From assembly GCA_002697345.1 (NCBI GenBank), contig NZVE01000081.1:67376-114255 (forward strand): DNA of 46,880 bases, written 5' to 3'. The number at the start of each line of letters is the position of its first letter. Within the stretch, counting starts at the first letter, position 1. Shown here piece by piece: positions 37,905 through 46,880 of the stretch. The DNA is from Paracoccaceae bacterium. Its GTDB lineage: Bacteria; Pseudomonadota; Alphaproteobacteria; Rhodobacterales; Rhodobacteraceae. The position numbers and the translations under genes are program-made. The notes under the pieces were generated by a model. The model did no database searches, was not told the origin of the DNA, and saw only the letters and a program-made list of their open reading frames with translations.

Positions 37905-38474
37905 TCACACTTCCGCCAGCGGTTCAGTCACTACAACTTTTGAAGACGTTTGAAGAATTTCAGAAACCTTCTTTCCTCTTCTCTGCGCAACCATTCGAGG
38001 ACTTGACTCATCTCTAAGTCCATCCATTGTAGCTCGCACCATATTATAGGGGTTTTGTGAACCTATTGACTTTGCCACTACATCTTGAACCCCCAGCATT
38101 TCAAAAACAGCACGCATTGGGCCTCCAGCGATAATTCCAGTACCTTGAGGTGCAGTCCTCATTACAACTTTTCCAGCACCATGTCTGCCATTTACATCAT
38201 GGTGGAGCGTTCTGCCTTCCTTTAGTGGCACTCGTATCAACTGCCTTTTAGCTTCTTCTGTTGCTTTTCGGATTGCCTCGGGAACCTCTTTTGCTTTCCC
38301 TTTACCAAACCCAACACGTCCCTTCTGATCACCGACAACCACTAAAGCAGCAAACCCAAATCTTTTACCACCTTTAACAGTTTTTGATACCCGGTTGATC
38401 GCAACGAGACGATCCGAAAACTCCGGAGTTTCCTCGCGATCGCGACGGCCTCGATTTCCTGGTTCTTTTGCCAT
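37905..38474 (-). CDS. rpsE: 30S ribosomal protein S5
   Basis: A 189-aa small-subunit protein involved in decoding accuracy. The double-stranded RNA-binding N-terminal domain has [24 protein letters not shown], followed by [22 protein letters not shown] and the C-terminal [15 protein letters not shown]. It has a charged N-terminal stretch and a C-terminal tail beyond the minimal family length, as in other alphaproteobacteria. Confidence 0.98.
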   Translation of the reverse strand: MAKEPGNRGRRDREETPEFSDRLVAINRVSKTVKGGKRFGFAALVVVGDQKGRVGFGKGKAKEVPEAIRKATEEAKRQLIRVPLKEGRTLHHDVNGRHGAGKVVMRTAPQGTGIIAGGPMRAVFEMLGVQDVVAKSIGSQNPYNMVRATMDGLRDESSPRMVAQRRGKKVSEILQTSSKVVVTEPLAEV

Positions 38475-38485
38475 CCATCTTCTCC

Positions 38486-38845
38486 TTAAATTTTTAATCC
38501 ACCTTCACGAGCGGCTTCAGCTAATGCTTTAACCTTCCCATGAAACAAATATCCACCACGATCGAAATATGCTTCCTTTACGCCAGCTTTTTTTGCTCTC
38601 TCAGCAATTGCAACACCCACAGCAATAGCAACCTGAGTGTTGTTTTTACCAACTTCACCTAAGGAAACTTCCAATGAAGATGCTGAAGCTAATGTTTTTC
38701 CAGCAACGTCATCGATTAACTGAGCACTTATATTTTTGTTAGAACGGAATACAGAAAGTCTTGCACGTCCCACATTTACTTTTCTTAACTTATTTCGTAC
38801 GCGTAAACGGCGTTTTAGAAACAAATTCCTTTTACTATTGGCCAT
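38486..38845 (-). CDS. rplR: 50S ribosomal protein L18
   Basis: A 119-aa 5S rRNA-binding protein. [35 protein letters not shown] near the start and [25 protein letters not shown] at the end identify L18. It sits between rplF and rpsE in standard order, 12 bases from each. Confidence 0.98.
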   Translation of the reverse strand: MANSKRNLFLKRRLRVRNKLRKVNVGRARLSVFRSNKNISAQLIDDVAGKTLASASSLEVSLGEVGKNNTQVAIAVGVAIAERAKKAGVKEAYFDRGGYLFHGKVKALAEAAREGGLKI

Positions 38846-38857
38846 ATTCTGAGTTCC

Positions 38858-39391
38858 TTATTTCTTTTTACCGTCTTTACGGAAAATGTACTCATCTTTA
38901 TATTTAATACCTTTCCCTTTATAGGGCTCAGGTTTTTTCCAAGCTCTAATATTGGCAGCAACTTGACCTACCAACTGAGAATCAATTCCTTCAACAACTA
39001 TCTCGGTTAACTTCGGTGCAGTAACATTCACGCCGTCCGGTATTTCAAAGTTCACGTCGTGAGAAAGCCCTAAATTAAGCTTTAAGACTTTGCCAGACAC
39101 TTGCGCCCTGTAACCAACCCCATTTATTTCAAGCTGTTTTCTAAAACCAGAGGAGACGCCAGTGACTAAATTTGATACCATAGTTCTACTCATACCCCAT
39201 TGTTGGCGTGCTCGCTTAGAACTACCCCTTGGCTCTATCGCAACGGCGCTATCTGATATTTTTACAGTTACGTCATCTGTAGCCGTAAATGATAGCTCAC
39301 CTTTTGGTCCCTTAACTAATATTGTTTGGCCCGACAAAGTTGCTGACACTCCTGTAGGAAGTTCCACCGGTTTTTTTCCAATTCGTGACAT
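38858..39391 (-). CDS. rplF: 50S ribosomal protein L6
   Basis: A 177-aa protein of two repeated L6 folds, located near the factor-binding region of the 50S subunit. [15 protein letters not shown] at the start and the C-terminal [24 protein letters not shown] are characteristic. Confidence 0.98.
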   Translation of the reverse strand: MSRIGKKPVELPTGVSATLSGQTILVKGPKGELSFTATDDVTVKISDSAVAIEPRGSSKRARQQWGMSRTMVSNLVTGVSSGFRKQLEINGVGYRAQVSGKVLKLNLGLSHDVNFEIPDGVNVTAPKLTEIVVEGIDSQLVGQVAANIRAWKKPEPYKGKGIKYKDEYIFRKDGKKK

Positions 39392-39401
39392 TAAATTCTC
39401 C

Positions 39402-39794
39402 CTAGAAGACCGTACAAATTATTTCACCACCAATATTATGAGAGCGCGCTGTTGCGTCAGACATAACTCCTTTAGGTGTACTCACAATGGATAACCCTAG
39501 GCCTTGGCGCACAGTAGGAATATCTTTTGCTCCAACGTAAACACGTCGTCCTGGCTTAGAAACCCTATTGATTTCCCGAATTACGGGTACGCCATCATAA
39601 TACTTTAAACTAATCTCAAGTGTTGGAAATCCGCTACTATCAGATTTTTTCTCATAACCCCTGATGTAACCTTCATCTCTCAAAACATCTAGAACCCAAG
39701 CTCTAAGCTTTGAGTCTGGCGACATTACTATTGATTTTCCACGCATTTGAGAATTACGGATTCGTGTAAGCATATCTGCTATTGGATCATTCAT
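39402..39794 (-). CDS. rpsH: 30S ribosomal protein S8
   Basis: A 130-aa central-domain assembly protein of the 30S subunit. [17 protein letters not shown] at the N-terminus and [27 protein letters not shown] at the C-terminus are typical. In E. coli S8 represses translation of the spc operon; no such site can be shown here. Confidence 0.98.
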   Translation of the reverse strand: MNDPIADMLTRIRNSQMRGKSIVMSPDSKLRAWVLDVLRDEGYIRGYEKKSDSSGFPTLEISLKYYDGVPVIREINRVSKPGRRVYVGAKDIPTVRQGLGLSIVSTPKGVMSDATARSHNIGGEIICTVF

Positions 39795-39806
39795 ACCTGC
39801 GTTCCC

Positions 39807-40112
39807 CTACCAACTCGACTTTACCATACCTGGTATCTGTCCATTAGAACCAAGATCTCGTAGAGCAATTCTGCTAATCTTTAATTTACGATAATAAGCA
39901 TGCGGCCTTCCTGTTATTTGGCAGCGGTTATGAAGCCTAGTCGCCGAACCATTCCTAGGAAGTTCTGCAAGTTTTAATCGTGCTGAAAACCGCTCCTCCA
40001 TAGGTAGATCCCTATTATCCGCGATCGTCTTTAGTGCAAGTCTCTTGGAAGCATACTTCTTAACAAGCTTTGCCCTCTTTTTTTCTCTTTCAATCATTGC
40101 TTTCTTAGCCAT
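39807..40112 (-). CDS. rpsN: 30S ribosomal protein S14 (zinc-free form)
   Basis: A 101-aa head protein. It has the long form without the CxxC zinc pair, with [20 protein letters not shown] and a C-terminal PGMVKSSW. It lies between rplE and rpsH in the usual order. Confidence 0.98.
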   Translation of the reverse strand: MAKKAMIEREKKRAKLVKKYASKRLALKTIADNRDLPMEERFSARLKLAELPRNGSATRLHNRCQITGRPHAYYRKLKISRIALRDLGSNGQIPGMVKSSW

Positions 40113-40133
40113 ATGTCTAGTCCTTCCAGCGGA

Positions 40134-40697
40134 TCAATTGTTGAAAGGCATGTTGAATTTCTTCAACAAGCTCTTTGCTTCTATATCTGTAGTGGCACTG
40201 GTACAAATGATTATGTCCAGCCCCCATATTTCATCTACTTTATCAAAATCTACTTCAGGGAAAACTATATGTTCCTTCATTCCCATTGCATAGTTGCCAG
40301 TACCATCAAACGATTTTGCAGAGACACCTCGAAAGTCCCTAATACGCGGCATAGCAACGGTAATTAACCTATCAAGGAACTCAAACATACGGTCACCCCG
40401 TAATGTAACTTTTGTTCCTAGAGGCATGTCTTCACGAACTCTGAAAGCTGCGATTGATTTTTTTGCAATAGTTGTAACGGCTAACTGACCAGCAATTGCC
40501 GTTAAATCTTTCTGGGCGGCTTTAGCCTTTTTTGTATCTCTAACCGCTTCTGCGCCACAACCAATATTCAACACAATTTTCTGTAAGCCAGGTATTTGCA
40601 TATCGTTTTTGTAAGAGAACTCTTCTTTTAGAGATGCTCTTATCACACTATTATAAAGCTCTTTAAGCCTTGGGGTATAATTTTCTGAATCCAACAT
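40134..40697 (-). CDS. rplE: 50S ribosomal protein L5
   Basis: A 187-aa 5S rRNA-binding protein of the central protuberance. [11 protein letters not shown]-like sequence ([15 protein letters not shown]), then [29 protein letters not shown] and the C-terminal [20 protein letters not shown] identify it. Its ATG overlaps the rplX stop (TGATG). Confidence 0.98.
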   Translation of the reverse strand: MLDSENYTPRLKELYNSVIRASLKEEFSYKNDMQIPGLQKIVLNIGCGAEAVRDTKKAKAAQKDLTAIAGQLAVTTIAKKSIAAFRVREDMPLGTKVTLRGDRMFEFLDRLITVAMPRIRDFRGVSAKSFDGTGNYAMGMKEHIVFPEVDFDKVDEIWGLDIIICTSATTDIEAKSLLKKFNMPFNN

Positions 40698-41002
40698 CAG
40701 ATCAAATCTCCTGTTGTCTTAGCAAAACGAGTTTTCTTTCCATCAGTAATTTTGAAACCGACCCGTGTAGCTTTTCCATTAGCATCAACCAACGAAAGGT
40801 TACTTATTTGAATCGGCATAGGTTGAGGTACTTTCCCACCCTGAGTGTTTTGACTTTGCTTAATATGCCTAATTGCAATGTTGACACCCTCAACGATTGC
40901 TTTTCCAGTACTTGGGTTTATCTTAGATATCTCACCCTCTTTGCCTTTATCTTTTCCAGCTAAAACGATAATTTTATCGCCTTTTTTTAACTTTGCAGCC
41001 AT
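40697..41002 (-). CDS. rplX: 50S ribosomal protein L24
   Basis: A 101-aa assembly-initiator protein of the 50S subunit with a KOW motif at the N-terminus ([20 protein letters not shown]). [17 protein letters not shown] follows. It overlaps rplE by one base and follows rplN by one. Confidence 0.98.
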   Translation of the reverse strand: MAAKLKKGDKIIVLAGKDKGKEGEISKINPSTGKAIVEGVNIAIRHIKQSQNTQGGKVPQPMPIQISNLSLVDANGKATRVGFKITDGKKTRFAKTTGDLI

Positions 41003-41003
41003 C

Positions 41004-41372
41004 TTACAAAACCTCCGGAGCCAAAGAAATTATCTTCATAAAGTTTTTTGCCCTTAACTCTCGAACAACTGGACCAAAAATACGCGTTCCTATTGGCTCA
41101 TTAGCAGTATTTAAGATTACAGCAGCGTTTGTATCGAACCTAATAGCCGTACCGTCATCTCTTCTGACTTCCTTAGCAGTCCTAACAACCACGGCCTTAC
41201 GGACATCGCCTTTTTTAACTCTTCCACGAGGAATGGCTTCTTTAACAGAGACTACTATTACGTCACCTACCGACGCGTACCGCCGTTTAGATCCGCCTAG
41301 TACTTTGATGCACTGAACTCGGCGTGCGCCGGAGTTGTCAGCTACATCCAGATTAGTTTGCATCTGGATCAT
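41004..41372 (-). CDS. rplN: 50S ribosomal protein L14
   Basis: A 122-aa 50S protein at the interface with 30[21 protein letters not shown] and the middle [23 protein letters not shown] are diagnostic; the end is [19 protein letters not shown] gap of 60 bp separates it from rpsQ. Confidence 0.98.
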   Translation of the reverse strand: MIQMQTNLDVADNSGARRVQCIKVLGGSKRRYASVGDVIVVSVKEAIPRGRVKKGDVRKAVVVRTAKEVRRDDGTAIRFDTNAAVILNTANEPIGTRIFGPVVRELRAKNFMKIISLAPEVL

Positions 41373-41432
41373 TTATTTTTCTCCCGACCTTTGAAAATTT
41401 CTCTCAGGGTTTCGATTAGTGGCAAGAACCGC

Positions 41433-41663
41433 TTACTCCGCGATTACCTCCCAACGCTTTGATTTTGATTTAGGCGCGCACTCTTGGATACGCACCATGT
41501 CACCGACTTTAAATATGTTACTTTCATCATGAGCCCTATACTTTTTTGAACTCCGAATTGTCTTTTTTAGTACAGGATGTGTAAAACGTCTTTCTACTTG
41601 AACAGTTATAGTTTGTTCATTTTTATCGCTAGTTACATTACCCTGAAGAATACGCTTTGGCAT
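41433..41663 (-). CDS. rpsQ: 30S ribosomal protein S17
   Basis: A 76-aa OB-fold protein of the 30S body. [21 protein letters not shown] and the [26 protein letters not shown] segment are S17 signatures. It lies 13 bases after rpmC. Confidence 0.98.
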   Translation of the reverse strand: MPKRILQGNVTSDKNEQTITVQVERRFTHPVLKKTIRSSKKYRAHDESNIFKVGDMVRIQECAPKSKSKRWEVIAE

Positions 41664-41676
41664 TTTAGTATGTTCC

Positions 41677-41880
41677 TTATTCTACCACAACTTTAGTGGA
41701 TTTTTCGTTAATAATCGTTTTTACACGTGCCACTTCTCTTCTAGCTTGACGCATTCTAGCTGTATTCTCAACTTGACCAGTTGCCTGTTGAAAGCGAAGA
41801 TTGAACCCTTCTTTTTTAAGGGTTTCCAACTCTTCATTCAGTTGATCACTAGTCTTTTCTCTCAATTCCTTGGCGTCCAT
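41677..41880 (-). CDS. rpmC: 50S ribosomal protein L29
   Basis: A 67-aa two-helix protein near the peptide exit tunnel, with [18 protein letters not shown] at the start and [30 protein letters not shown]. The preceding gap to rplP (41881-41975) is 95 bp; I see nothing in it. Confidence 0.97.
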   Translation of the reverse strand: MDAKELREKTSDQLNEELETLKKEGFNLRFQQATGQVENTARMRQARREVARVKTIINEKSTKVVVE

Positions 41881-41975
41881 CGCCTATTCCTCTTCATCAG
41901 AGTGCCCCGCCTAATTCATTTATTATCATAGAGCAATACATTAAGTGTTAATTCGGTTATTAAATCCTACTAATT

Positions 41976-42389
41976 CTACCAATCCTCACGAATGACGACT
42001 CTCGTCTTAATGGGTAGTTTCATTGCTGCCAACCTAAGAGCTTCCCTTGCCACAGAGTCAGTGACCCCGTCAATCTCAAACATCACTCGTCCAGGCTTAA
42101 CTTTTGCCGCCCAAAAGTCTACAGAACCTTTACCCTTACCCATCCTTACCTCTGTAGGTTTAGATGTAACGGGAAGATCTGGAAAAACTCTAATCCATAC
42201 TCGGCCTTGTCGTTTCATATGCCTCGTCATAGCCCGTCTGGCAGCTTCTATCTGACGAGCGGTAATACGCTCTGGCTCTGTGGCTTTCAACCCATAAGTA
42301 CCAAAAGATACCAATGTACCACCTTTTGCCTCACCGTGGATTCGGCCTTTATGCATTTTGCGAAATTTTGTTTTCTTTGGCTGTAACAT
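41976..42389 (-). CDS. rplP: 50S ribosomal protein L16
   Basis: A 137-aa protein near the A-site tRNA elbow. [16 protein letters not shown], then [29 protein letters not shown] and [16 protein letters not shown] are characteristic. It follows rpsC by 12 bases. Confidence 0.98.
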   Translation of the reverse strand: MLQPKKTKFRKMHKGRIHGEAKGGTLVSFGTYGLKATEPERITARQIEAARRAMTRHMKRQGRVWIRVFPDLPVTSKPTEVRMGKGKGSVDFWAAKVKPGRVMFEIDGVTDSVAREALRLAAMKLPIKTRVVIREDW

Positions 42390-42401
42390 TAGACCTCTCC
42401 C

Positions 42402-43109
42402 TTACCGACGTCCGCCAGCACCACGTGGCGCCGGACCATCTTGAATTTCCTGTTGTCTACGGTCCCGTGCAGCCGGATCATGTTCCATAATTTCGCCTTT
42501 GAAAATCCAAACTTTTATGCCAATAATACCATAAGCAGTCATCGCTTCAGAGGACGCATAGTCAATATCTGCTCGCAATGTATGCAAAGGAACACGTCCT
42601 TCTCTATACCATTCCGTCCTAGCTATTTCAGCTCCACCAAGTCTACCAGCGACATTCACTCTAATTCCAAGTGCTCCAATTCGCATCGCATTCTGAACCG
42701 CTCTTTTCATTGCCCTTCTAAACGATACACGCCTCTCTAGCTGTTGAGCTATAGACTCCGCTACCAATTGACCATCGAGTTCGGGCTTACGTACTTCAAC
42801 TATATTTAGATGTAACTCACTCTGTGTTAGATTCGCAATTTTCTTACGTAAGCCTTCAATATCAGCACCTTTTTTACCAATTATAACGCCTGGTCTAGCA
42901 GTATGAATTGTAACTCTACATTTTTTATGAGGACGCTCAATTATTATTCTACTTACACCAGATTGCTTACATTCTTCCTTAATGAAATTTCTAATGCTTA
43001 TATCTTCAAGCAATAGATTTCCAAAATCCTTTGAGTCGGCATACCATCGACTATCCCAAGTACGATTGACTTGAAGGCGCATCCCAATTGGATTTACTTT
43101 TTGCCCCAT
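42402..43109 (-). CDS. rpsC: 30S ribosomal protein S3
   Basis: A 235-aa 30S head protein at the mRNA entry. [20 protein letters not shown], a KH-type domain with [20 protein letters not shown] and the C-terminal domain [19 protein letters not shown] are present. The TAATG overlap with rplV indicates translational coupling. Confidence 0.98.
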   Translation of the reverse strand: MGQKVNPIGMRLQVNRTWDSRWYADSKDFGNLLLEDISIRNFIKEECKQSGVSRIIIERPHKKCRVTIHTARPGVIIGKKGADIEGLRKKIANLTQSELHLNIVEVRKPELDGQLVAESIAQQLERRVSFRRAMKRAVQNAMRIGALGIRVNVAGRLGGAEIARTEWYREGRVPLHTLRADIDYASSEAMTAYGIIGIKVWIFKGEIMEHDPAARDRRQQEIQDGPAPRGAGGRR

Positions 43110-43489
43110 TAAGCTTGCTCCTCAGTTTGACGGACCTTTATAGTTAGCTCCGAAAAAGGTTTCAATAATTTTCCAAAACGCCCTCTAGCTCTTGGCCTAC
43201 CTCGTTTTAGTGTAATATTTTTGCCCACATAAGCCTCTGCAACAATCAATTCATCAACATCCAAGTTGTGATTATTTTCGGCATTTGCAACAGCAGACTG
43301 TAGACATTTTTTTACATCATCTGATATTCTTTTCTTCGAGAAAGTCAGGTCAGAAAGTGCCTTGCCAACCTTTTTTCCTCGAATGAGCTGCGCAACAAGA
43401 TTTAGCTTTTGCGGAGATGTTTTAAGCATTTTAAGCTTCGCCATTGCTTCATTATCAGCGACTCTACGTAGATTTTTTTCTTTACCCAT
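43109..43489 (-). CDS. rplV: 50S ribosomal protein L22
   Basis: A 126-aa protein lining the exit tunnel. [45 protein letters not shown] and the beta-hairpin [22 protein letters not shown] are typical. It is coupled to rpsC. Confidence 0.98.
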   Translation of the reverse strand: MGKEKNLRRVADNEAMAKLKMLKTSPQKLNLVAQLIRGKKVGKALSDLTFSKKRISDDVKKCLQSAVANAENNHNLDVDELIVAEAYVGKNITLKRGRPRARGRFGKLLKPFSELTIKVRQTEEQA

Positions 43490-43492
43490 GAC

Positions 43493-43771
43493 CTACTTCC
43501 TCTTCGCTTTTTTATCAGCAGTGTGACCGTGGTAGGTCCGTGTTGGTGAATACTCTCCAAACTTTTGACCTATCATATCTTCTGAAACAGCGACTGGTAT
43601 ATGTTTTCGTCCATTATAAACACCAAATGTTAAGCCAACAAACTGAGGCAGGATGGTCGATCTTCTTGACCAAATCTTTATAACTTCGTTTCTTCCACTC
43701 TCTTTAGATTTCTCGGCCTTCTTCAAGACGTAAGAATCAACAAATGGACCTTTCCAAACTGATCTAGACAT
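43493..43771 (-). CDS. rpsS: 30S ribosomal protein S19
   Basis: A 92-aa head protein that pairs with S13. [21 protein letters not shown] and [30 protein letters not shown] identify it, and the tail FSPTRTY-like segment reads [19 protein letters not shown]. Confidence 0.98.
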   Translation of the reverse strand: MSRSVWKGPFVDSYVLKKAEKSKESGRNEVIKIWSRRSTILPQFVGLTFGVYNGRKHIPVAVSEDMIGQKFGEYSPTRTYHGHTADKKAKRK

Positions 43772-43772
43772 A

Positions 43773-44615
43773 TTATCGACCCTTCTTCTTAGCGTGACGT
43801 GAACGTAATATTAATCTGCTTGAGGCCTTGTTTTTGTTACGCGTACGAGCACCTTTCGTAGGCTTTCCCCAAGGAGTGACGGGGTGTCGACCTCCCGAAG
43901 TCCGCCCCTCACCCCCACCATGCGGGTGATCAATTGGGTTCATGGCAACTCCACGAACTGACGGCCTAATACCTTTGTTCCTATTTCTACCAGCCTTGCC
44001 AAGGTTTTGGTTCGAATTGTCTGGGTTTGAAACGGCACCAACAGTACACATACATTCTTGCCTAACTAACCTGAGTTCACCAGAAGACAGTCGTATTTGC
44101 GCATACCCACCATCTCTTCCAACAAATTGTGCATAAGTTCCAGCTGCTCTTGCAATTTGCCCACCTTTACCCATTTTTAGCTCTACATTATGAACAATTG
44201 TTCCGATAGGTAACCCAGAGAACGGCATCGCATTACCCGGCTTAACATCTGCTTTTGAGGAAGCTATTATCTTATCACCTACTCCTAACCGTTGAGGTGC
44301 AAGAATATAAACACGCTCTCCATCTTCATAGGCAATTAATGCTATAAATGCAGTCCGATTTGGATCATACTCTATACGCTCAACCACACCGACCATATCA
44401 AATTTTGTTCTTTTGAAATCAACTATACGATAGAGACGCTTTGCACCTCCACCTTTACGACGCATAGTAATTCGTCCGGTATTGTTACGACCGCCATTCT
44501 TCGTTAACCCCTCTGTAAGAGATTTAAGTGGACGACCTTTCCAAAGTTCCGAACGGTCAATCAGAACCAACCCTCGTTGGCCCGGCGTGGTCGGCTTATA
44601 CGACTTTAGTGCCAT
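43773..44615 (-). CDS. rplB: 50S ribosomal protein L2
   Basis: A 280-aa core protein required for peptidyl-transferase assembly. [17 protein letters not shown] at the start, [15 protein letters not shown], and the highly conserved [31 protein letters not shown], which reaches the catalytic centre. It starts 94 bp after rplW, a slightly longer gap than its neighbours; nothing is seen in it. Confidence 0.98.
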   Translation of the reverse strand: MALKSYKPTTPGQRGLVLIDRSELWKGRPLKSLTEGLTKNGGRNNTGRITMRRKGGGAKRLYRIVDFKRTKFDMVGVVERIEYDPNRTAFIALIAYEDGERVYILAPQRLGVGDKIIASSKADVKPGNAMPFSGLPIGTIVHNVELKMGKGGQIARAAGTYAQFVGRDGGYAQIRLSSGELRLVRQECMCTVGAVSNPDNSNQNLGKAGRNRNKGIRPSVRGVAMNPIDHPHGGGEGRTSGGRHPVTPWGKPTKGARTRNKNKASSRLILRSRHAKKKGR

Positions 44616-44708
44616 GCTTTCTGTCTTCCGTCTAATTAAGACCTTATCAAGGTCTTGTTAAAATTATCTCATCGGTCAAAACCAACCAATAAGGGTTACC
44701 TATTTAAA

Positions 44709-45005
44709 TTAAAGCCCTGTTGAAACGTCAATAGTATTACCTTCTTCTAACGTCACGTACGCTTTCTTTCTATCTTTCCTCTTACCCAGTTGGCCACGGA
44801 ACCTCTTTACTTTACCTTTAGTAATCGAAGTATTAACCGCCTTTACCTTAACTCCAAAGAGCGCCTCAACGGCCTCTTTTATAACAATTTTATTTGAACT
44901 CATCGAAACTTCAAAAACTACTGCATTCGACGCTGAGGCCATCGTAGCTTTTTCGGTCACGATCGGGTTTCGTATTACATCATAATATTCAGCTTTCATT
45001 TTCAT
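44709..45005 (-). CDS. rplW: 50S ribosomal protein L23
   Basis: A 98-aa protein at the exit-tunnel rim and docking site for trigger factor and [22 protein letters not shown] and [11 protein letters not shown]-like text ([21 protein letters not shown]) are diagnostic. The ATG at 45005 overlaps the rplD stop (ATGA) and has GGAGG ten bases upstream, favouring it over a second ATG two codons later. Confidence 0.97.
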   Translation of the reverse strand: MKMKAEYYDVIRNPIVTEKATMASASNAVVFEVSMSSNKIVIKEAVEALFGVKVKAVNTSITKGKVKRFRGQLGKRKDRKKAYVTLEEGNTIDVSTGL

Positions 45006-45622
45006 TTAAGTCGATCCTCCATCGCCGCAACCCCTTCTTTAGTTAACACTAAGGTATCACGCTTTAGAATATCATAAACATTAGCACCAACTGATGGCAG
45101 GATATCTAGGCCTGTAATATTTCTTGCCGCTTTAGCAAAGTTCTGATTAACAGAAACTCCATCAATGACTAACGCTCTTTTCCACCCTAATTCCTTTATT
45201 TTCTTTGCTAACTGACTAGTCTTCATATCTGTTAACTTAGAAACATCAACGATTACAAACTCTCCTGCTGCAACTTTAGCAGATAAAGCATGCATAAGGC
45301 CGAGCTTTCGCACTTTTTTCGGAAGATCGTGGCCATGACTCCTAGGGGTAGGCCCTTTATAAACACCACCACCACGAAAAATAGGTGCACTTCTACTACC
45401 GTGTCTAGCACCACCAGTGCCCTTTTGCTTATATATTTTTCGAGTAGAATACGAGGTTTCTGATCGAGTTTTTACCTTGTGCGTACCAGCCTGAGCGTTA
45501 TTTCTCTGCCATCTAACGACCCTGTGTAATATATCCACTCTAGGGTCCAGTGAAAATATCTTATCGCTAAGCTCAATCGACCCTGCTTTTTTTCCATCTA
45601 AATCAATTGCATCAGCTTTCAT
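45002..45622 (-). CDS. rplD: 50S ribosomal protein L4
   Basis: A 206-aa 50S protein with a loop reaching the exit tunnel ([35 protein letters not shown]). The start ATG at 45622 has SD GGGAGG nine bases upstream and overlaps the end of rplC by 11 bases. A longer in-frame extension to 45652 is not family-like. In E. coli L4 controls its own operon; nothing visible here addresses that. Confidence 0.97.
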   Translation of the reverse strand: MKADAIDLDGKKAGSIELSDKIFSLDPRVDILHRVVRWQRNNAQAGTHKVKTRSETSYSTRKIYKQKGTGGARHGSRSAPIFRGGGVYKGPTPRSHGHDLPKKVRKLGLMHALSAKVAAGEFVIVDVSKLTDMKTSQLAKKIKELGWKRALVIDGVSVNQNFAKAARNITGLDILPSVGANVYDILKRDTLVLTKEGVAAMEDRLK

Positions 45623-46427
45623 CTTTTTTACCTCCCTCAGGAGCTGTGCCAACAGCTAATTGATTTTCGCTATCATCAGCACCGACGCTAGCAACTTTCT
45701 CTTCGATTTCTTCAGGAGAAACGTTCACAACCTCTTCAATGTCCTTTACTGAAGCTAGTAAAGCAGCAGGGTAAATAACATTATCTGGAAGATCTTTTTT
45801 CACAGCATCTTTAATGGTAACCCAGCCACCTTTGGATCCAGGAACGGCCCCTTTTATCATGATTATACCAAGTTCAACATCAGTTTTAACTACTTGCAAG
45901 TTTTGAGTAGTAACCCGTGCCGCACCCATGTGCCCTGCCATTTTCTTTCCCTTAAATACTTTCCCAGGATCTTGGCATTGCCCAGTAGACCCATGCGATC
46001 TATGAGAGATGGAAACACCATGAGACGCCCTTAGGCCTTTAAAATTATGGCGCTTCATCGCTCCAGCAAAACCCTTACCGATAGATGTACCAGAAACATC
46101 AACGTACTGACCTGCTGAGTAGTGATTAGCAGTTATCTCTTCGCCGACTTCAATCAGGTTTTCGGCAGCAACTCTAAATTCTGCAATCTTCCGTTTCGGC
46201 TCTACTTTAGCTATCGCAAAATGACCTCTCATCGCCTTGGACGTTCTCTTAATTTTTGCAGTTCCCGCACCTAATTGAACAGCGGAATAACCATCTTTTT
46301 CTGTAGTACGGTTTGCGACAACTTCTAATTTATCTAACTGTAAGACAGTCACAGGAATCTGCTTACCATCTTCCATGAACAAACGTGTCATACCAACTTT
46401 TTTTGCAATTACACCGGAGCGCAACAT
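45612..46427 (-). CDS. rplC: 50S ribosomal protein L3
   Basis: A 271-aa protein near the peptidyl-transferase centre. [17 protein letters not shown], then [28 protein letters not shown], whose Gln in STGQ is the usual PrmB methylation site. A C-terminal acidic extension of about 50 residues (from [13 protein letters not shown]) exceeds the common length of about 210 aa, as in many alphaproteobacteria. It overlaps rplD. Confidence 0.97.
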   Translation of the reverse strand: MLRSGVIAKKVGMTRLFMEDGKQIPVTVLQLDKLEVVANRTTEKDGYSAVQLGAGTAKIKRTSKAMRGHFAIAKVEPKRKIAEFRVAAENLIEVGEEITANHYSAGQYVDVSGTSIGKGFAGAMKRHNFKGLRASHGVSISHRSHGSTGQCQDPGKVFKGKKMAGHMGAARVTTQNLQVVKTDVELGIIMIKGAVPGSKGGWVTIKDAVKKDLPDNVIYPAALLASVKDIEEVVNVSPEEIEEKVASVGADDSENQLAVGTAPEGGKKDES

Positions 46428-46441
46428 ATCATTAACCCTCC

Positions 46442-46756
46442 CTATACTTTAATTTCAACATCGACACCCGCCGCAAGATCCAGCTTCATAAGCGCATCCA
46501 CGGTTTGAGGTGTCGGGTCAACAATATCTAAAAGCCTTTTATGAGTTCTAATCTCAAACTGCTCCCTAGACTTTTTATCTACATGGGGACCACGCAGAAC
46601 AGTAAACTTTTCTATCCGGTTAGGCATTGGAATTGGCCCCCTTACGTCAGCACCAGTGCGTTTAGCGGTACTAACTATTTCCTGTGTACTCGCATCCAAC
46701 ACTCTATAATCGAACGCCTTCAATCTTATTCTTATAGTTTGGCTTTTTGCCGCCAT
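46442..46756 (-). CDS. rpsJ: 30S ribosomal protein S10
   Basis: A 104-aa protein, also the NusE partner of NusB in antitermination. [50 protein letters not shown] and [25 protein letters not shown] are S10 signatures. It is the first gene of the S10 cluster, 75 bp after tuf; no terminator is visible in that gap, so transcription may continue from tuf. Confidence 0.98.
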   Translation of the reverse strand: MAAKSQTIRIRLKAFDYRVLDASTQEIVSTAKRTGADVRGPIPMPNRIEKFTVLRGPHVDKKSREQFEIRTHKRLLDIVDPTPQTVDALMKLDLAAGVDVEIKV

Positions 46757-46830
46757 TTTATCAGCCTTTCAGGGCAATAGGATTTTAAGAGATTTAATAA
46801 CTTAACCTCTTTTAATCCTTTTTATTAATT

Positions 46831-46880
46831 TTACTCGATGATGCTTGAAACAACACCCGCACCGACTGTTCTACCGCCTT
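46831..46880 (-). CDS. tuf: elongation factor Tu, C-terminal end
   Basis: The last 15 codons plus stop, reading GGRTVGAGVVSSIIE, the C-terminus of EF-Tu. The gene continues past the right edge. Its position before rpsJ is the usual end of the str operon. Confidence 0.93.
   Translation of the reverse strand, partial: GGRTVGAGVVSSIIE

Overview
The window reads as one contiguous piece of the core chromosome of an AT-rich, probably marine, alphaproteobacterium of the Rhodobacterales type. Three things suggest this. First, the gene neighbourhoods rpmH-rnpA-yidD-ttcA-yidC-MOSC-engB-argB and rarA-crcB-rluC-HAD-ATP12 next to a bztABCD/aapJQMP amino-acid transporter are familiar from that group. Second, alphaproteobacterial marker families occur (ATP12 chaperone, TIGR02300/FYDLN-acid protein). 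Third, the S10-spc-alpha ribosomal cluster includes adk after secY. Species cannot be named from the sequence alone. No phage, transposon, integrase, CRISPR array or rRNA gene is visible. No gene-free stretch exceeds 300 bases; the longest are 5269-5539 and 13621-13881.

Layout: (1) 1-8126 is a TCA-cycle block: sucB (partial), sucA and mdh on the minus strand, a TauE/SafE-type exporter, then sdhC-sdhD-sdhA on the plus strand. sucC and sucD are not between mdh and sucA, and sdhB does not follow sdhA. (2) 8145-10334 carries an SGNH hydrolase, a GntR/FCD regulator and a YgjP-type metallopeptidase, all minus. (3) 10482-13620 holds a TIGR02300 protein, tRNA-Ala(GGC), a divergent family III CoA-transferase / acyl-CoA dehydrogenase pair and tRNA-Arg(ACG). 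(4) 13882-18927 is a plus-strand RNA-processing and membrane-insertion series (rpmH, rnpA, yidD, ttcA, yidC, MOSC protein, engB). (5) 19044-23390 is argB followed by an Fe-S protein, an M20 deacylase and an aldehyde dehydrogenase. (6) 23421-27928 (minus) is a complete polar amino-acid ABC transporter. (7) 28155-32307 (minus) holds ATP12, a HAD phosphatase, RluC, CrcB and RarA. (8) 32446-46880 (minus) is the ribosomal protein/rpoA/secY/adk cluster, ending at a clear terminator and starting after the 3' end of tuf.

The most informative unexplained signals are regulatory. A perfect 10-bp palindrome, TGTGATCACA, occurs three times in the window: twice, 21 bp apart, upstream of sucA, and once 8 bp upstream of the GntR-family regulator gene. 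This points to a local regulator that controls itself and the 2-oxoglutarate dehydrogenase operon. The sdhC leader has a consensus TATAAT, a 13-codon reading frame with a Shine-Dalgarno sequence, and a terminator-like hairpin that contains that frame's stop codon. The bztA leader has two mutually exclusive hairpins, and a 12-bp perfect stem separates bztA from bztBCD. I found no convincing new gene system; these cis-elements and the broken-up suc and sdh operons are the best candidates for follow-up.
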